A program made the position numbers and the translations under genes. From Bacteroidota bacterium (lineage in GTDB: Bacteria; Bacteroidota; Bacteroidia; Bacteroidales; JAAUTT01): DNA of 64,000 bases. Positions 15,392 through 24,977 of this stretch are shown piece after piece (position 1 is the stretch's first letter; every line of letters starts with the position of its first letter). The notes beneath the pieces are model-generated. The model had not been told where the DNA came from and made no database searches. It saw only the letters and a program-made list of their open reading frames with translations. Location: NCBI GenBank assembly GCA_030706405.1, contig JAUZOO010000009.1, forward strand, positions 62,001-126,000, in the 5' to 3' direction.

Positions 15392-17281
15392 ATGAATTTT
15401 AAAAATTTACGGACCAGAGAAAAGCTAACGCTTGGTTTTGGAGTTTTGCTGGCATTGACTTTCCTTATTGCCATTATTGGGGTTGTGAATATGAAAAAAA
15501 TAAACAACCGCACGGATTCGATTGTAGCTATCGAAAGCAGTCAGAAAGAATTTATCCTTTCGCGGGTATATATGAGCACGTATATACGGCTAAAAAACGA
15601 CAGTCTGGCCGACGAAGCTTTAAAACATATCAACGAATCCTTGTTATTAATCGAAGATGTAGCCAAAGAAATTGATCAGGAAAAAGACAGGGCTCTGATT
15701 GATGAGTATATTAAAGAACTTAATGTTTACAAGGATCTTATTGCTCAAAATAAACAAGCTGTCAATAGTCAGAATGAAAGTATTGCAATCCGGAGGAAAT
15801 TGCGCGACCAGATTTATGAGGAGGGGAATAAAGCCGGAATTCAGGAGACACACCCCGTATTTTCGTACTTTAGTCTGGTGCGCTTAAATACAGCTAATAT
15901 TATGCTGTTTAACGATTCGTCTTATTATTCTAAGGTTCAGGTCGACCTGAAAAATATGACAGCTTTGTTAAATTCGGGCAAAGCGGGTGCAATGAAGGAT
16001 GCGGTAGTTCAATATTCAAAGGCTATTGATAATTTTTATAAAGCCTATCTAAATTCCGATGAACTTATACAAAAGCAAACCGCCTCGGGCCGAAAAATAA
16101 CGGCACTTTCTGATAATCTCGTCAAACAAAGTGTTGGTTTTATTGATACTACAACTGATAATGCAATTACTTTTCTTATTCTTATAACGTTATTGAGTTT
16201 GGCTTTAGGCTTTATAACTGCTTATATTATAACCCGCTACTTTACTATAATGTTGAAGAAAGCAGCAACATTGGCCGAAACTTATGCAAAAGGAGACCTT
16301 ACGTATAAATTTAGCAGTGCCAACCTTGAATTGAAAGATGAGATTGGCGATTTGGCCCGGTCTATGAAAAATATGGGCGACAAAATTAAAGAAGTTATTT
16401 GTGGAATCAATAATGGGGCCGCAAACCTTAGCGATGCCAGCGAACATATTAGTTCTGCCACTCAGGAGATTTCGAAAGGGGCAAATGAGCAGGCCGCAGC
16501 AGTTGAAGAAATTTCATCGTCAATGGAAGAAATGTCGGCAGCTATTTTACAGAACTCTGAAAATGCACAGAAAACCGGGGTGTTGGCACAAAACTCAGCC
16601 AATGATATGGATACTATGGCGGCTACCGGGCAGAAAAGCCTACATTCGGTAAAAGAAATTATTTCAAAAATTAATATTATCAACGAAATAGCATTTCAAA
16701 CCAATATACTGGCTCTAAATGCAGCTGTTGAGGCTGCCCGCGCTGGGGAACAAGGTAGAGGATTTGCCGTGGTTGCTGCCGAAGTCCGCAAACTGGCAGA
16801 ACGTTCACGAAATGCTGCAAACGAGATTATAGGATTGTCGAGAGAAAGCCTACAGGTAACCGAAGAGGCAGAGCAACTGATGAGCGATCTGGTTCCGAAA
16901 ATTTCTTCTACCGCGTCGTTCGTTAAAGAAATTGTGTCCTCAAGTGAGGAGCAGAATAGCGGAGCTTCGCAGGTTAATAATGCAATCCAGCAATTAAACC
17001 ATATCACTCAAGAGAATGCATCCTCGTCGGAAGAACTTGCTACCAGTGCCGAAGAACTCGCAAACCAAGCCTTTCTGCTGAAAGAGATGATTGCGTATTT
17101 TAAAGTTGACGAAGAAAAACTTATTTCAGGTTCACTGGCCTCTGCTAAGAAGTTTGAATACATATCTCAATTGCCTGATAAAGTTACCCGAAAACAAGAG
17201 AAATCGTCGTTGGCTGAAAGCAAAGGGTTTAAGCTTAAGCTTAAATCGAATGTAACGGATGAGCAGTTTGAGCATTTTTGA
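15392..17281 (+). CDS. Methyl-accepting chemotaxis protein
   Basis: 629 residues. TM1 is at about 13-33, with a periplasmic four-helix-bundle-like sensor (about 35-255) and TM2 at about 257-283. A HAMP domain (about 284-337, ending [12 protein letters not shown]) and the cytoplasmic coiled coil follow, and the conserved hairpin tip is [20 protein letters not shown] (around residue 433). Glu/Gln-rich methylation-type heptads flank the tip. No cheA, cheW, cheR or cheB is in the window. The receptor may serve a chemosensory array encoded elsewhere or a non-motility pathway. Confidence 0.93.
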   Translation: MNFKNLRTREKLTLGFGVLLALTFLIAIIGVVNMKKINNRTDSIVAIESSQKEFILSRVYMSTYIRLKNDSLADEALKHINESLLLIEDVAKEIDQEKDRALIDEYIKELNVYKDLIAQNKQAVNSQNESIAIRRKLRDQIYEEGNKAGIQETHPVFSYFSLVRLNTANIMLFNDSSYYSKVQVDLKNMTALLNSGKAGAMKDAVVQYSKAIDNFYKAYLNSDELIQKQTASGRKITALSDNLVKQSVGFIDTTTDNAITFLILITLLSLALGFITAYIITRYFTIMLKKAATLAETYAKGDLTYKFSSANLELKDEIGDLARSMKNMGDKIKEVICGINNGAANLSDASEHISSATQEISKGANEQAAAVEEISSSMEEMSAAILQNSENAQKTGVLAQNSANDMDTMAATGQKSLHSVKEIISKINIINEIAFQTNILALNAAVEAARAGEQGRGFAVVAAEVRKLAERSRNAANEIIGLSRESLQVTEEAEQLMSDLVPKISSTASFVKEIVSSSEEQNSGASQVNNAIQQLNHITQENASSSEELATSAEELANQAFLLKEMIAYFKVDEEKLISGSLASAKKFEYISQLPDKVTRKQEKSSLAESKGFKLKLKSNVTDEQFEHF

Positions 17282-17343
17282 TTTTAATTTTATGGTGGGT
17301 TGTTTTGAAGTGTTAGTGTTGTAAAACTTGTAAAATATTAAAA

Positions 17344-17853
17344 ATGAGATCAAAATTTATAGCAACCATTGTATTATTGGGATTTATAGCAACTAGCTAT
17401 GGCCAGCAAAGTTCTTGCTGGGAAAAATGGAACTGGTTAATCGGCGAATGGAAAGGTGAAGGTTCGGGAAAGCCGGGGCAGGGCGGTGGAACTTTTTCTT
17501 TTGCGTACAAACTCGATAAAAAAATTATCGAAAGAGTGAGCCATTCGGAATATCCGACAACCGGAAATAAACCGCTAATTGTACACGATGACTTAATGGT
17601 TGTTTATTTAGACTTTAAGGGAAATCCTTCAAAAGCAATTTATTTTGACAACGAAGGACACACGATCAATTATACGATTTCCTATTCAGACCAATCAATT
17701 GTGATGACCAGCGATAAAGTGCCGAATGTTCCCATTTTTCGGTTAACATATACATTACTTGACAATGAAACCGTTAATACGAAATTTGAAATATCGCAAG
17801 ACGCTGAAAATTTTAAAACCTATATTGAAGGTAAAAGTAAAAAAATGAAATAG
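17344..17853 (+). CDS. Secreted small beta-barrel-like protein (DUF1579/nitrobindin-like)
   Basis: 169 residues with signal peptide MRSKFIATIVLLGFIATSYGQ. The mature part begins WEKWNWLIGEWKGEGSGKPGQGGGTFSF, the pattern that opens DUF1579 and THAP4/nitrobindin-like 10-stranded barrels (FLxGxWxGxG). It continues with regular beta strands up to TKFEISQDAENFKTYIEGKSKK. The fold assignment rests on this opening motif and the length. Ligand is unknown. It is a single gene followed by a terminator. Confidence 0.65.
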   Translation: MRSKFIATIVLLGFIATSYGQQSSCWEKWNWLIGEWKGEGSGKPGQGGGTFSFAYKLDKKIIERVSHSEYPTTGNKPLIVHDDLMVVYLDFKGNPSKAIYFDNEGHTINYTISYSDQSIVMTSDKVPNVPIFRLTYTLLDNETVNTKFEISQDAENFKTYIEGKSKKMK

Positions 17854-17872
17854 CCCCCGGATTTTCCATAAG

Positions 17873-17920
17873 ATGATGAAGGTTTTGTTCTTTACGGGCA
17901 AAACCTTCGTCGTTTTTATC
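17873..17920 (+). terminator. Terminator after the secreted barrel-like gene
   Basis: GATGAAGGTTTTG pairs with CAAAACCTTCGTC, followed by GTTTTTATC. Confidence 0.75.
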
Positions 17921-17995
17921 ATCAGCAAACCCAACTTTCCATCTCGATAGTTTCTTCAAATTGCAGTATATTCGCACTCTGAAAAAGCTCAACCT

Positions 17996-19033
17996 ATGCA
18001 TAAATCCATTTTATTAGATACGCTTTCGGGAAAACCAACCCAATGTCCGCCGGTATGGTATATGCGCCAGGCCGGACGAGTTTTGCCATCATACCGAGCC
18101 ATAAAAAAAGACCATACGCTATGGCAGATGATGAACGATCCCGAAATCGGAGCCCGGGTTACCTTGTTGCCCGTTAACGACCTCGGTGTGGATGCCGCAA
18201 TCCTGTTCTCCGATATTTTGATGGTTCCATATGCCATGGGCATGGGCTTCGAATTTACCGATAATGGCCCGGTGTTCAGCCAGCCGCTCATGTGCAGCGA
18301 TAATCCGTTAGCGCAACTCCATCCCGACCCTTCGAAACTGAACTTTATTTATGACATCGTCGATAAGGTTAAAACCGAAAAACCTGCAAATATTCCGCTC
18401 ATTGGTTTTTGCGGGGCTCCGCTCACCGTTCTGTGCTACATGATTCAGGGACTTGGCCGAAAAGCCGATTTTCCCGATGCTATTCGTTTCCTATATGAAC
18501 ACAAGCAGGTTGCCCGTAAACTCATCGACGCAGTGGCCGAACTATCGATCGAATATATCAAAGGTCAGATAAATCATGGGGTAGATGTGTTTCAGCTTTT
18601 TGAAACCCATGCAGGCTTGATTCCCATCGATTTATACAACGAGCTTTTTATGCCGGCGGTTAAAAAGATGGCTGCCGTTGTGAAAGAAAACCATGTGCCT
18701 CTCATCTATTTCCCGCGTGGTTTTGGTATGGGCATCAGAAATATATCTCCTGAAGTGTGTGACTTCCTGAGCGTCGATTGGCAAACACCTCTTGATGTGG
18801 CCCGCGAGATTGTCCAGCCATCCATCGGCTTGCAGGGAAACCTCGACCCGCGGCTTCTGTATGCCAATAAAGCCGAAATCGAGAAACAACTTCAATCGTA
18901 CATTTCTTTCGGACAAAAACATCAAAACTGGATTTTTAACCTTGGACACGGCTTCCTGCCAGACACGTCGTTTGAAAATGCCAGGTTCATAACCGACTGG
19001 GTTAAGAACGCCGATTGGGGACGAGAAATATAG
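17996..19033 (+). CDS. hemE: Uroporphyrinogen decarboxylase
   Basis: 345 residues, normal length. It converts uroporphyrinogen III to coproporphyrinogen III in heme biosynthesis. Hallmarks: PPVWYMRQAGRVLPSYR near the N-terminus, ILFSDILMVPYAMGMGFEF with the catalytic Asp region, GFCGAPLTVLCYMIQG, FETHAGLIP, and GLQGNLDPRLLY followed by NLGHGFLPDT near the C-terminus. No other heme genes are adjacent, so it stands alone here, preceded by a terminator and a divergent-free gap. Confidence 0.97.
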   Translation: MHKSILLDTLSGKPTQCPPVWYMRQAGRVLPSYRAIKKDHTLWQMMNDPEIGARVTLLPVNDLGVDAAILFSDILMVPYAMGMGFEFTDNGPVFSQPLMCSDNPLAQLHPDPSKLNFIYDIVDKVKTEKPANIPLIGFCGAPLTVLCYMIQGLGRKADFPDAIRFLYEHKQVARKLIDAVAELSIEYIKGQINHGVDVFQLFETHAGLIPIDLYNELFMPAVKKMAAVVKENHVPLIYFPRGFGMGIRNISPEVCDFLSVDWQTPLDVAREIVQPSIGLQGNLDPRLLYANKAEIEKQLQSYISFGQKHQNWIFNLGHGFLPDTSFENARFITDWVKNADWGREI

Positions 19034-19090
19034 TATTAAGTACAGCGTATTTTTGTCTCATTACTTAGTACTCAGTACTCAAATCTTCCT
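19034..19090. repeat. Stuttered intergenic repeat (TTAGTACTCAGTACT type)
   Basis: The gap between hemE and the deacylase gene holds degenerate words TATTAAGTAC, CATTACTTAGTACTCAGTAC, TCAAAT. Its word differs from those of the other stuttered gaps. Confidence 0.5.
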
Positions 19091-19096
19091 ATATAC

Positions 19097-19564
19097 ATGT
19101 CGAAGACAAATGCGATACGGATTTTGGAGGCGAAGAAGATAACTTTTTCGTTTCTGGAATACGAATATGACGAGGATAACCTTAATGCCGTTGAGGCTGC
19201 CCGAAAGATTGGAGCAGAGGTGGAATCGGTGTTCAAAACGCTGGTAACCCATGGAAACAAAACTGGCATCAATGTTTTCTGCATTCCTGCCAATTTCGAA
19301 CTCGACCTCAAAAAAGCCGCTAAAGCCAGCGGTAATAAAAGCCTCGAAATGGTTAAGGTTAAAGAACTTTTCGACCTTACCGGTTATATCCGTGGAGGCT
19401 GTTCGCCTATTGGTATGAAAAAAGATTATCCTATTTATATTGATGAAATAGCGCTGCTTTTTCCCGAAATATACGTTAGTGCCGGGATGCGCGGGGTACA
19501 GATAAAAATTGCCCCGCAGGATTTGCAAAAAGCTACCGGGGCTATGTTTGTAGGGATAACGTAA
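19097..19564 (+). CDS. ybaK: Aminoacyl-tRNA deacylase, YbaK/EbsC family
   Basis: 155 residues, typical of free-standing YbaK. These enzymes hydrolyse mischarged Cys-tRNA(Pro). Seen: TNAIRILEAKKITFSFLEYEYDE start, ESVFKTLVTHGNK with the conserved KTL, IPANFELDLKKAAKASGNKSLEMV with the conserved Lys, and the GYIRGGCSPIGMKK block that lines the active site. The C-terminal YVSAGMRGVQIKIAPQDLQKATGA is also family-typical. It probably forms a short unit with hemE, from which it is separated by a stuttered repeat. Confidence 0.93.
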   Translation: MSKTNAIRILEAKKITFSFLEYEYDEDNLNAVEAARKIGAEVESVFKTLVTHGNKTGINVFCIPANFELDLKKAAKASGNKSLEMVKVKELFDLTGYIRGGCSPIGMKKDYPIYIDEIALLFPEIYVSAGMRGVQIKIAPQDLQKATGAMFVGIT

Positions 19565-19804
19565 CTGATGTTTCTCGGCATTTTCTGTTGGAAAAAATTA
19601 GTATTCGAAGCATACTTTAAGCAAAAGCTTTGTAGTTAATTTCTTTATCCTTTACTTCTTTCCATTATATTTTGTTATTGCAAACATTCAAATCAAAATA
19701 ACTTTTTTTGATTTGACGGCTTAAGCCAACATTAATTTGTCATAACTTTTGAATTTTAGGATGTTTTGGTTTAAATTAGTTATTTAATCCCAAAAAACGA
19801 TATT

Positions 19805-20233
19805 ATGATTTCAACAAGCCACTTACACCCAATATTGGTACATTTCCCAATAGCATTAATTATTTTAGGATTCATTGCCGAAATTGTTTCAATCTTTTTC
19901 AAAAAAGAAGTTTGTTTGTCTAAAATGGGGTTTTACCTGCTGATAATTGGTACTGTTTCGGCATTTTTAGCCTTATTTACGGGAGCACTTTTTACATCCG
20001 AAATGTCGGGTGCGGCAGGAGAAATACAAGAAACTCATGAGCTGTTTGCGTGGATAAGTATAGGTTTATTACTTGTCACATCAGTTCTTCGGGTTATCCT
20101 TTTAAGAAAAGGTAATGAGCAATTTAATTTAAAATGGGCAGCTTTTGTGGTATATGGCTTGGCAACCATTTCTGTCAGTATTACAGGTTTTTACGGAGGA
20201 ACTTTAGTCTATAATTATATGATGCCACTTTAA
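19805..20233 (+). CDS. DUF2231-type four-helix membrane protein
   Basis: 142 residues with four hydrophobic helices (about 10-30, 40-65, 78-100, 110-135). The start HLHPILVHFPIALIILG contains the conserved HPxxVHFPIAL motif of DUF2231, whose His residues could bind heme or metal. Other DUF2231 genes often sit near redox carriers, and this one is 22 bp upstream of an exported rubrerythrin, suggesting a joint redox or peroxide-defence role at the membrane. The function is not established. Confidence 0.8.
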   Translation: MISTSHLHPILVHFPIALIILGFIAEIVSIFFKKEVCLSKMGFYLLIIGTVSAFLALFTGALFTSEMSGAAGEIQETHELFAWISIGLLLVTSVLRVILLRKGNEQFNLKWAAFVVYGLATISVSITGFYGGTLVYNYMMPL

Positions 20234-20255
20234 CTTTAACTTAACTGTCAAAGCT

Positions 20256-20867
20256 ATGAAAAACATTTTCGTATTTGCATTGGTAAGCTTAATCGCTCTT
20301 AGTGGTTGTAAACAGTCCAAACCCGAAAAAACAATTGAAAACCTTAAAGCAGGAATTAAAGGAGAAACAACTGCAAGTGTCAAGTATGCTGCTTTTGCCC
20401 AGAAAGCAAGGGCAGAAGGTAGTGAAGCTATTGCTAAACTTTTTGAAGCCGCCTCAAAAGCCGAATCCATCCATGCTGCAAATCACAAGAAAGTATTAGA
20501 AGAGTTAGGCGAAAAAATGGAAGATTTTAAACCGGAATTTGACGTAAAAACAACTGCAGAGAACCTTCAGACCGCCATTGATGGAGAAACTTATGAGGTT
20601 TCAACAATGTATCCCAGATTTCTTGCCGATGCAAAGGCAGAGAAGGTTGATAAAGCGGTAAAATCATTTACGTGGGCTTTTGATACAGAAAAAAAACATC
20701 AGCGGTTTTATACTAAAGCATTGGAAGCATTAAAAACAAATACTCAAAATACCTTACCAACGGGATATGCGATATGCCCTGTTTGTGGAAATACCTATGA
20801 CCTGGCAAATGTTGATTCAAAATGTGCATTTTGTCAAACGAAAAAAGAAAAATTTGTTAACATTTAA
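20256..20867 (+). CDS. Rubrerythrin with a lipoprotein signal peptide
   Basis: 203 residues. Signal peptide MKNIFVFALVSLIALSG-C with lipobox cysteine C18 predicts an envelope lipoprotein, whereas most rubrerythrins are cytoplasmic. The ferritin-like domain has the two E-x-x-H-type helices (GETTASVKYAAFAQKA, AESIHAANHKKVLEEL, DGETYEVSTMYPRFLADA, DTEKKHQRFYTKAL). A C-terminal rubredoxin-like domain carries CPVCGNTYD and CAFC. It would reduce peroxide using an electron donor reached through the membrane, perhaps via the DUF2231 protein encoded just upstream. Localisation is inferred from sequence. Confidence 0.9.
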   Translation: MKNIFVFALVSLIALSGCKQSKPEKTIENLKAGIKGETTASVKYAAFAQKARAEGSEAIAKLFEAASKAESIHAANHKKVLEELGEKMEDFKPEFDVKTTAENLQTAIDGETYEVSTMYPRFLADAKAEKVDKAVKSFTWAFDTEKKHQRFYTKALEALKTNTQNTLPTGYAICPVCGNTYDLANVDSKCAFCQTKKEKFVNI

Positions 20868-20896
20868 AAATAGGGGGCCAAAGCCCCTTATTTTTT
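20866..20896 (+). terminator. Terminator after the rubrerythrin gene
   Basis: TAGGGG and CCCCTTA stem followed by TTTTTT. Confidence 0.75.
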
Positions 20897-20958
20897 GAGA
20901 TAACCTAAGGAATAAAATAGATCACAGATGAATAAAAGATATAAACTAATCATACAGG

Positions 20959-21453
20959 ATGGATCCAAGAATTGAAACACTTTCCGAAAAAAGACTAATT
21001 GGTAAACGCCTTCGCATGACGATTGCTAATGATAAAACATTCGATTTGTGGCGAAGTTTTATGCCGGAACGGAAAGAGATAAAAAACAGTCTGTCAACCG
21101 ATTTATTTTGTGTGCAGGTGTTTGATGCTTCGCTCGATTTTAAGGGTTTCAATCCGGATACCGAATTCGAAAAATGGGCTGCTATCGAAGTCTCGGATAT
21201 TAATTATGTTCCGGATAATATGGAAACCTATACATTAGCCGGCGGACTTTATGCCGTTTTTCTCTACAAAGACATGGCAAGTAATTTCGGGGAAACATTT
21301 CGTTATATATTCGGTACGTGGCTACCCCAATCAATTTATGATTTGGACAAACGGCCTCACTTCGAGATCCTGGGGGATAAATACAAAAACAATGACCCGG
21401 AATCGGAAGAAGAGGTGTGGATACCTATTAAACCGAAAAATCCCAACAAGTGA
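20959..21453 (+). CDS. GyrI-like (AraC effector-binding-type) small-molecule-binding protein
   Basis: 164 residues, single domain. The start IETLSEKRLIGKRLRMTIANDKTFDLWRSFMPERKEI and the central EKWAAIEVSDINYVPDNMETYTLAGGLYAVFLYKD, then FRYIFGTWLPQSIYDLDKRPHFEILGDKYKNNDPESEEEVWIPIK, match the GyrI-like domain. The C-terminal Glu that contacts ligands lies in the EEEVWIPI segment. Such proteins bind amphipathic compounds, and some hydrolyse them. It lacks a DNA-binding part. Monocistronic, with a terminator behind it. Confidence 0.85.
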   Translation: MDPRIETLSEKRLIGKRLRMTIANDKTFDLWRSFMPERKEIKNSLSTDLFCVQVFDASLDFKGFNPDTEFEKWAAIEVSDINYVPDNMETYTLAGGLYAVFLYKDMASNFGETFRYIFGTWLPQSIYDLDKRPHFEILGDKYKNNDPESEEEVWIPIKPKNPNK

Positions 21454-21486
21454 TAAAATATTCACTTTACATATGAATTTTAAAAA

Positions 21487-21527
21487 GAAAAGCCGGTGCA
21501 ATGATTTTATTACACCGGCTTTTATAA
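21487..21527. terminator. Bidirectional terminator between the GyrI-like and GH51 genes
   Basis: AAAAGCCGGTG and CACCGGCTTTT form a stem with A and T runs on both sides, serving the convergent genes. Confidence 0.85.
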
Positions 21528-21541
21528 TTTTTGAGGAAATA

Positions 21542-23542
21542 CTAAAGTTTTTTACAGGGAATCCGGAAAAGATTAATCGAACTGCCTTCTACTTTGACTG
21601 AAAGTCTATTGCTTTTAAACGGCAGGTTTTTTTCTATTGGAACAATCGTTTTCGGATTATCCAACGTATTGAAATTCGTCAGTTTGTCCGACGAAAGGGT
21701 TTGGCAATAGACCGACTTTTTAGCAACAGAAGCACCTTCGATTATAATCTCAAACGGCTGAGGTTTGGCCGAAACGTTGATTAGCTTCACAATCACTTCG
21801 TTTGTCTTTTTGTCAATGTTGGCGCTGGCGTAAAGACTGTCTTTTCCGGCCAGTATTTCGTTGTTGAGCAACACCGGCACCACGTTGGTTCCCTTATTGT
21901 TGGCAAAGAGTTTTTGCACATAATAGTTGGGCGTAGCTATCGAACGAAGGTTGTCGAACCAAATTAGGTTAGGGCGCCACTGCCAGGCTTCTTCATGAGC
22001 AAAAAGCGGGGCATACGAGGCCATGTTAACTACTTCGGCATTGCGTTCCAAGCCAGTCATAAAAGCAGCTTCCGAAAGGGCTGCATCCCAGTTGTTCATC
22101 ACCTCACCGTTTTTATCATTTTTGTTGGCTTTGGTTGAGTGCGATGCATATTCACCGGCAAATACTTTAGGCCCTTTACGGTCGTAATTATCATAGCGCT
22201 GGGCATTTTTCAGAAACCAGTCGGGGCTTTTATAATAATGTTCGTCTACAAAATCGGTATTAAGTTTTTTGAGTTCGGGCCAAAGATAGTTGAACTGTTT
22301 GCCATCGGGCGAAGGGCCAGCACTGGTAATGAGTTTAATATCGGGATATTTATCTTTAATAGCCTTCTGGAAAATTTTGAGGCGCTCGATGTATTGTTCG
22401 TCCCACTGTTCGTTACCAACACCGAGCATTTTAAGATTAAATGGAGCCGGATGCCCCATTTCAGCGCGGAGCTTGCCCCATTTTGTGGAGGTTGTACCGT
22501 TTGCAAATTCGATAAGGTCGAGCGCGTCCTGCACATACGGGTCGAGTTCGCTGAGTTGAGCTACTTCGCCAGTGTTGTACTGGCAGGCCATTCCGCAGTT
22601 GATGATGGGCAACGGTTCTGCTCCAATATCTTCGGACAATTGAAAATATTCGAAAAAGCCGAGTCCGTACGATTGAAAATAGTCGGGTGTTGAATGTGCC
22701 GGAAATTCAGTATTCCAGCGGTTAATGATGAGTTTGCGGTCTTCAATATTACCTACTGTCTTTTTCCATTGGTAGCGGGTAGCCAGTTCGTGCCCTTCCA
22801 CGATACATCCGCCAGGGAAACGGATAAAGCCGGGTTTGAGATCGGCAAGTAACTGAACGAGGTCGGAACGAAGTCCATTGGGTCGGTTTTTCCAAGTATC
22901 TTGTGGAAAGAGTGAGATCATATCCAAGTCGAGCGTTCCCTTTCCTTCCAAAAGGATATTGAGCCTGGCCTTGGCGTCGGTTCCGGAACTTTTAAACGAA
23001 GCGGTATATTTTGCCCATTTATCGGTAAACCCCGACAGGGAAGCTTCGCCAATCTTTTCGCCATTGCTATTAACCAGTTCCACGCGAATTTTGACGTTTC
23101 CCTCGCCAAACGTACGAACCATCACCGAGAAATTATACGATTTATCCTTGGTAATACCCATACCTCGAAACCCTTCGTTGGTAAGGCCGTAAGCACCAGT
23201 TTCTGCATTGGCTGACACTCTTGCAAAACGTGGATTATTAGAGTTCTCATCGTTACGGTTTTCAATCAGGATTTTGCCAGAGGCATTGCCTTGTCTTGTT
23301 TCTTTCCAGCCCATCATGGGTTTCAGAAATTCGAACGAGCGGTTTTTGACGAGTTCAGCATAGAGCCCGCCGTCGGCAGCAAAGTTGATGTCTTCGAAAA
23401 AGATACCCCACATAGCAGGGTTTACCTCACAAATAGGTTTGTTGGCCTGTATTGTAATTTTTGTAACAGGTTGGGCTTTAACAGGTCCATGGGGTGTAAG
23501 CACAGCTGCCAATAGCAGTGCCATAAAAAAAGGTTTCTTCAT
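21542..23542 (-). CDS. Secreted alpha-L-arabinofuranosidase, glycoside hydrolase family 51
   Basis: 666 residues with signal peptide (about 1-24, ending VKA/Q). After an N-terminal KPICEVNPAMWGIFFEDINFAADGGLYAELVKNRSFEF block comes a carbohydrate-binding-like beta domain (about 75-190). The GH51 barrel follows with the acid/base Glu in LGVGNEQW and the nucleophile Glu in VFAGEYASHS, then a C-terminal beta domain. It releases arabinose from arabinan or arabinoxylan side chains outside the cytoplasm. This fits the pectin-derived uronate genes about 20 kb away, although no arabinose-use genes are adjacent. Confidence 0.94.
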   Translation of the reverse strand: MKKPFFMALLLAAVLTPHGPVKAQPVTKITIQANKPICEVNPAMWGIFFEDINFAADGGLYAELVKNRSFEFLKPMMGWKETRQGNASGKILIENRNDENSNNPRFARVSANAETGAYGLTNEGFRGMGITKDKSYNFSVMVRTFGEGNVKIRVELVNSNGEKIGEASLSGFTDKWAKYTASFKSSGTDAKARLNILLEGKGTLDLDMISLFPQDTWKNRPNGLRSDLVQLLADLKPGFIRFPGGCIVEGHELATRYQWKKTVGNIEDRKLIINRWNTEFPAHSTPDYFQSYGLGFFEYFQLSEDIGAEPLPIINCGMACQYNTGEVAQLSELDPYVQDALDLIEFANGTTSTKWGKLRAEMGHPAPFNLKMLGVGNEQWDEQYIERLKIFQKAIKDKYPDIKLITSAGPSPDGKQFNYLWPELKKLNTDFVDEHYYKSPDWFLKNAQRYDNYDRKGPKVFAGEYASHSTKANKNDKNGEVMNNWDAALSEAAFMTGLERNAEVVNMASYAPLFAHEEAWQWRPNLIWFDNLRSIATPNYYVQKLFANNKGTNVVPVLLNNEILAGKDSLYASANIDKKTNEVIVKLINVSAKPQPFEIIIEGASVAKKSVYCQTLSSDKLTNFNTLDNPKTIVPIEKNLPFKSNRLSVKVEGSSINLFRIPCKKL

Positions 23543-23605
23543 AATAATAAAAGTAGTTAATTAAGTTTGTTAAGCTTCAATAGCGTGATGCTTCTCAGGC
23601 GGTGG

Positions 23606-23613
23606 CAAATATA
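23606..23613 (-). promoter_or_regulatory. Probable GH51 promoter -7 element
   Basis: On the minus strand this reads TATATTTG, preceded by a T run. It is a perfect match to the Bacteroidota TAnnTTTG element and shares a 17-base string with the fucR promoter. Confidence 0.6.
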
Positions 23614-23729
23614 AAAAAATAAGTGTACATTTAACACATTTTAAAGTATCCAATCATTTGTATCATAATATGCTATATATTTTCTTCAAAATGAGCTATA
23701 ACGAGTATTCTGTAATACTTTAAAAACTC

Positions 23730-23745
23730 TACCTAAATTTAGGTA
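23730..23745. promoter_or_regulatory. 16-bp perfect palindrome upstream of cysK
   Basis: TACCTAAATTTAGGTA is fully self-complementary and lies 80 bp upstream of the cysK start, in the divergent gap with the GH51 gene. It is a candidate operator for a dimeric regulator. Confidence 0.5.
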
Positions 23746-23825
23746 TATAAAATACCGCATTAACGGGATTTTAATGGCTCTGAATAAGTTGCAACTTTGT
23801 AATGTCAATTTAAAACATCAAAGCC

Positions 23826-24791
23826 ATGACTAAAATAGCAAAGAACTTAACTGATCTGATTGGTAACACTCCATTGTTAGAGTTATCAAATTTCAATAGG
23901 GACAACGAATTAGAAGCCACGATTATAGGCAAACTGGAATACTTCAACCCTGCATCAAGCGTTAAAGACAGGATCGGCTACGCCATGATTAAAGATGCCG
24001 AAGAAAAGGGTCTTATTAACAAAGATACAGTGATTATCGAACCCACCAGCGGAAATACGGGCATTGCGCTTGCATTTGTTGCGGCAGCCAAAGGGTATAA
24101 GTTAATTATTGCCTTGCCCGAAACGTTTAGTGTTGAACGTCGTAACCTGCTTAAAGCTCTTGGAGCCAAGCTGGTGCTTACCCCAGGTGCCGAAGGGATG
24201 AAAGGTGCCATCCGCAAGGCCGAAGAACTTGCCGCCCAGATCCCGAATTCATTCATTCCGCAACAGTTTAAAAATCCGGCTAATCCCGAAATTCACCGTA
24301 AAACCACAGCTGAAGAGATTTGGCGCGATACCGGTGGCGATGTGGATATCTTTGTTGCCGGCGTAGGTACGGGAGGTACTATAACCGGTGTTGGCGAGGT
24401 TCTGAAAAGCAAAAAACCGGGTGTAAAAATTGTGGCTGTTGAGCCAAACGATTCCCCGGTTTTATCGGGTGGTAATCCCGGTCCTCATAAAATACAAGGC
24501 ATCGGACCTGGTTTTATCCCGGATGTTGTTAATAAATCCGTTATTGATGAAGTTATCAGGGTGAAAAACGACGATGCTTTTGAAACCTCTCGCAGACTTG
24601 CCCGCACCGAGGGCTTACTGGTAGGAATTTCGTCAGGAGCAGCCGCCTATGCAGCTCTCGAACTTGCCAAACGTCCCGAAAATAAAGGCAAAAAAATTGT
24701 AGTTATCTTCCCCGATACCGGCGAACGTTATCTTTCAACTGTTCTCTATCAGTTTGAAGAAGAACCAGCTGTTTCAGCTGCAACACTTTAA
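23826..24791 (+). CDS. cysK: Cysteine synthase A (O-acetylserine sulfhydrylase)
   Basis: 321 residues. This PLP enzyme makes cysteine from O-acetylserine and sulfide. The PLP-binding Lys is K47 in [11 protein letters not shown], the substrate loop is [12 protein letters not shown], the phosphate-binding glycine loop is [16 protein letters not shown], and [10 protein letters not shown] is the late cofactor-binding segment. Monocistronic, with its own terminator. A 16-bp palindrome upstream may be the site of a sulfur or cysteine regulator. Confidence 0.96.
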   Translation: MTKIAKNLTDLIGNTPLLELSNFNRDNELEATIIGKLEYFNPASSVKDRIGYAMIKDAEEKGLINKDTVIIEPTSGNTGIALAFVAAAKGYKLIIALPETFSVERRNLLKALGAKLVLTPGAEGMKGAIRKAEELAAQIPNSFIPQQFKNPANPEIHRKTTAEEIWRDTGGDVDIFVAGVGTGGTITGVGEVLKSKKPGVKIVAVEPNDSPVLSGGNPGPHKIQGIGPGFIPDVVNKSVIDEVIRVKNDDAFETSRRLARTEGLLVGISSGAAAYAALELAKRPENKGKKIVVIFPDTGERYLSTVLYQFEEEPAVSAATL

Positions 24792-24827
24792 ATTTTAATT
24801 TTTTAAAACTGGTCAATAATTTGATTT

Positions 24828-24860
24828 AAAATCCCAATGCAGCAATGTGTTGGGATTTTT
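24828..24860 (+). terminator. Terminator after cysK
   Basis: AAATCCCAA pairs with TTGGGATTTTT. Confidence 0.8.
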
Positions 24861-24977
24861 ACATTTGGATAATATTGAGCTAAGATAGCGGCAATAATTA
24901 ATTAAAGAAGTTTTCACGTCTATTTAAGGTTCTGGAAATCTTTCTACTATACTTTTGATGCAAACCAGTTAAACCTT

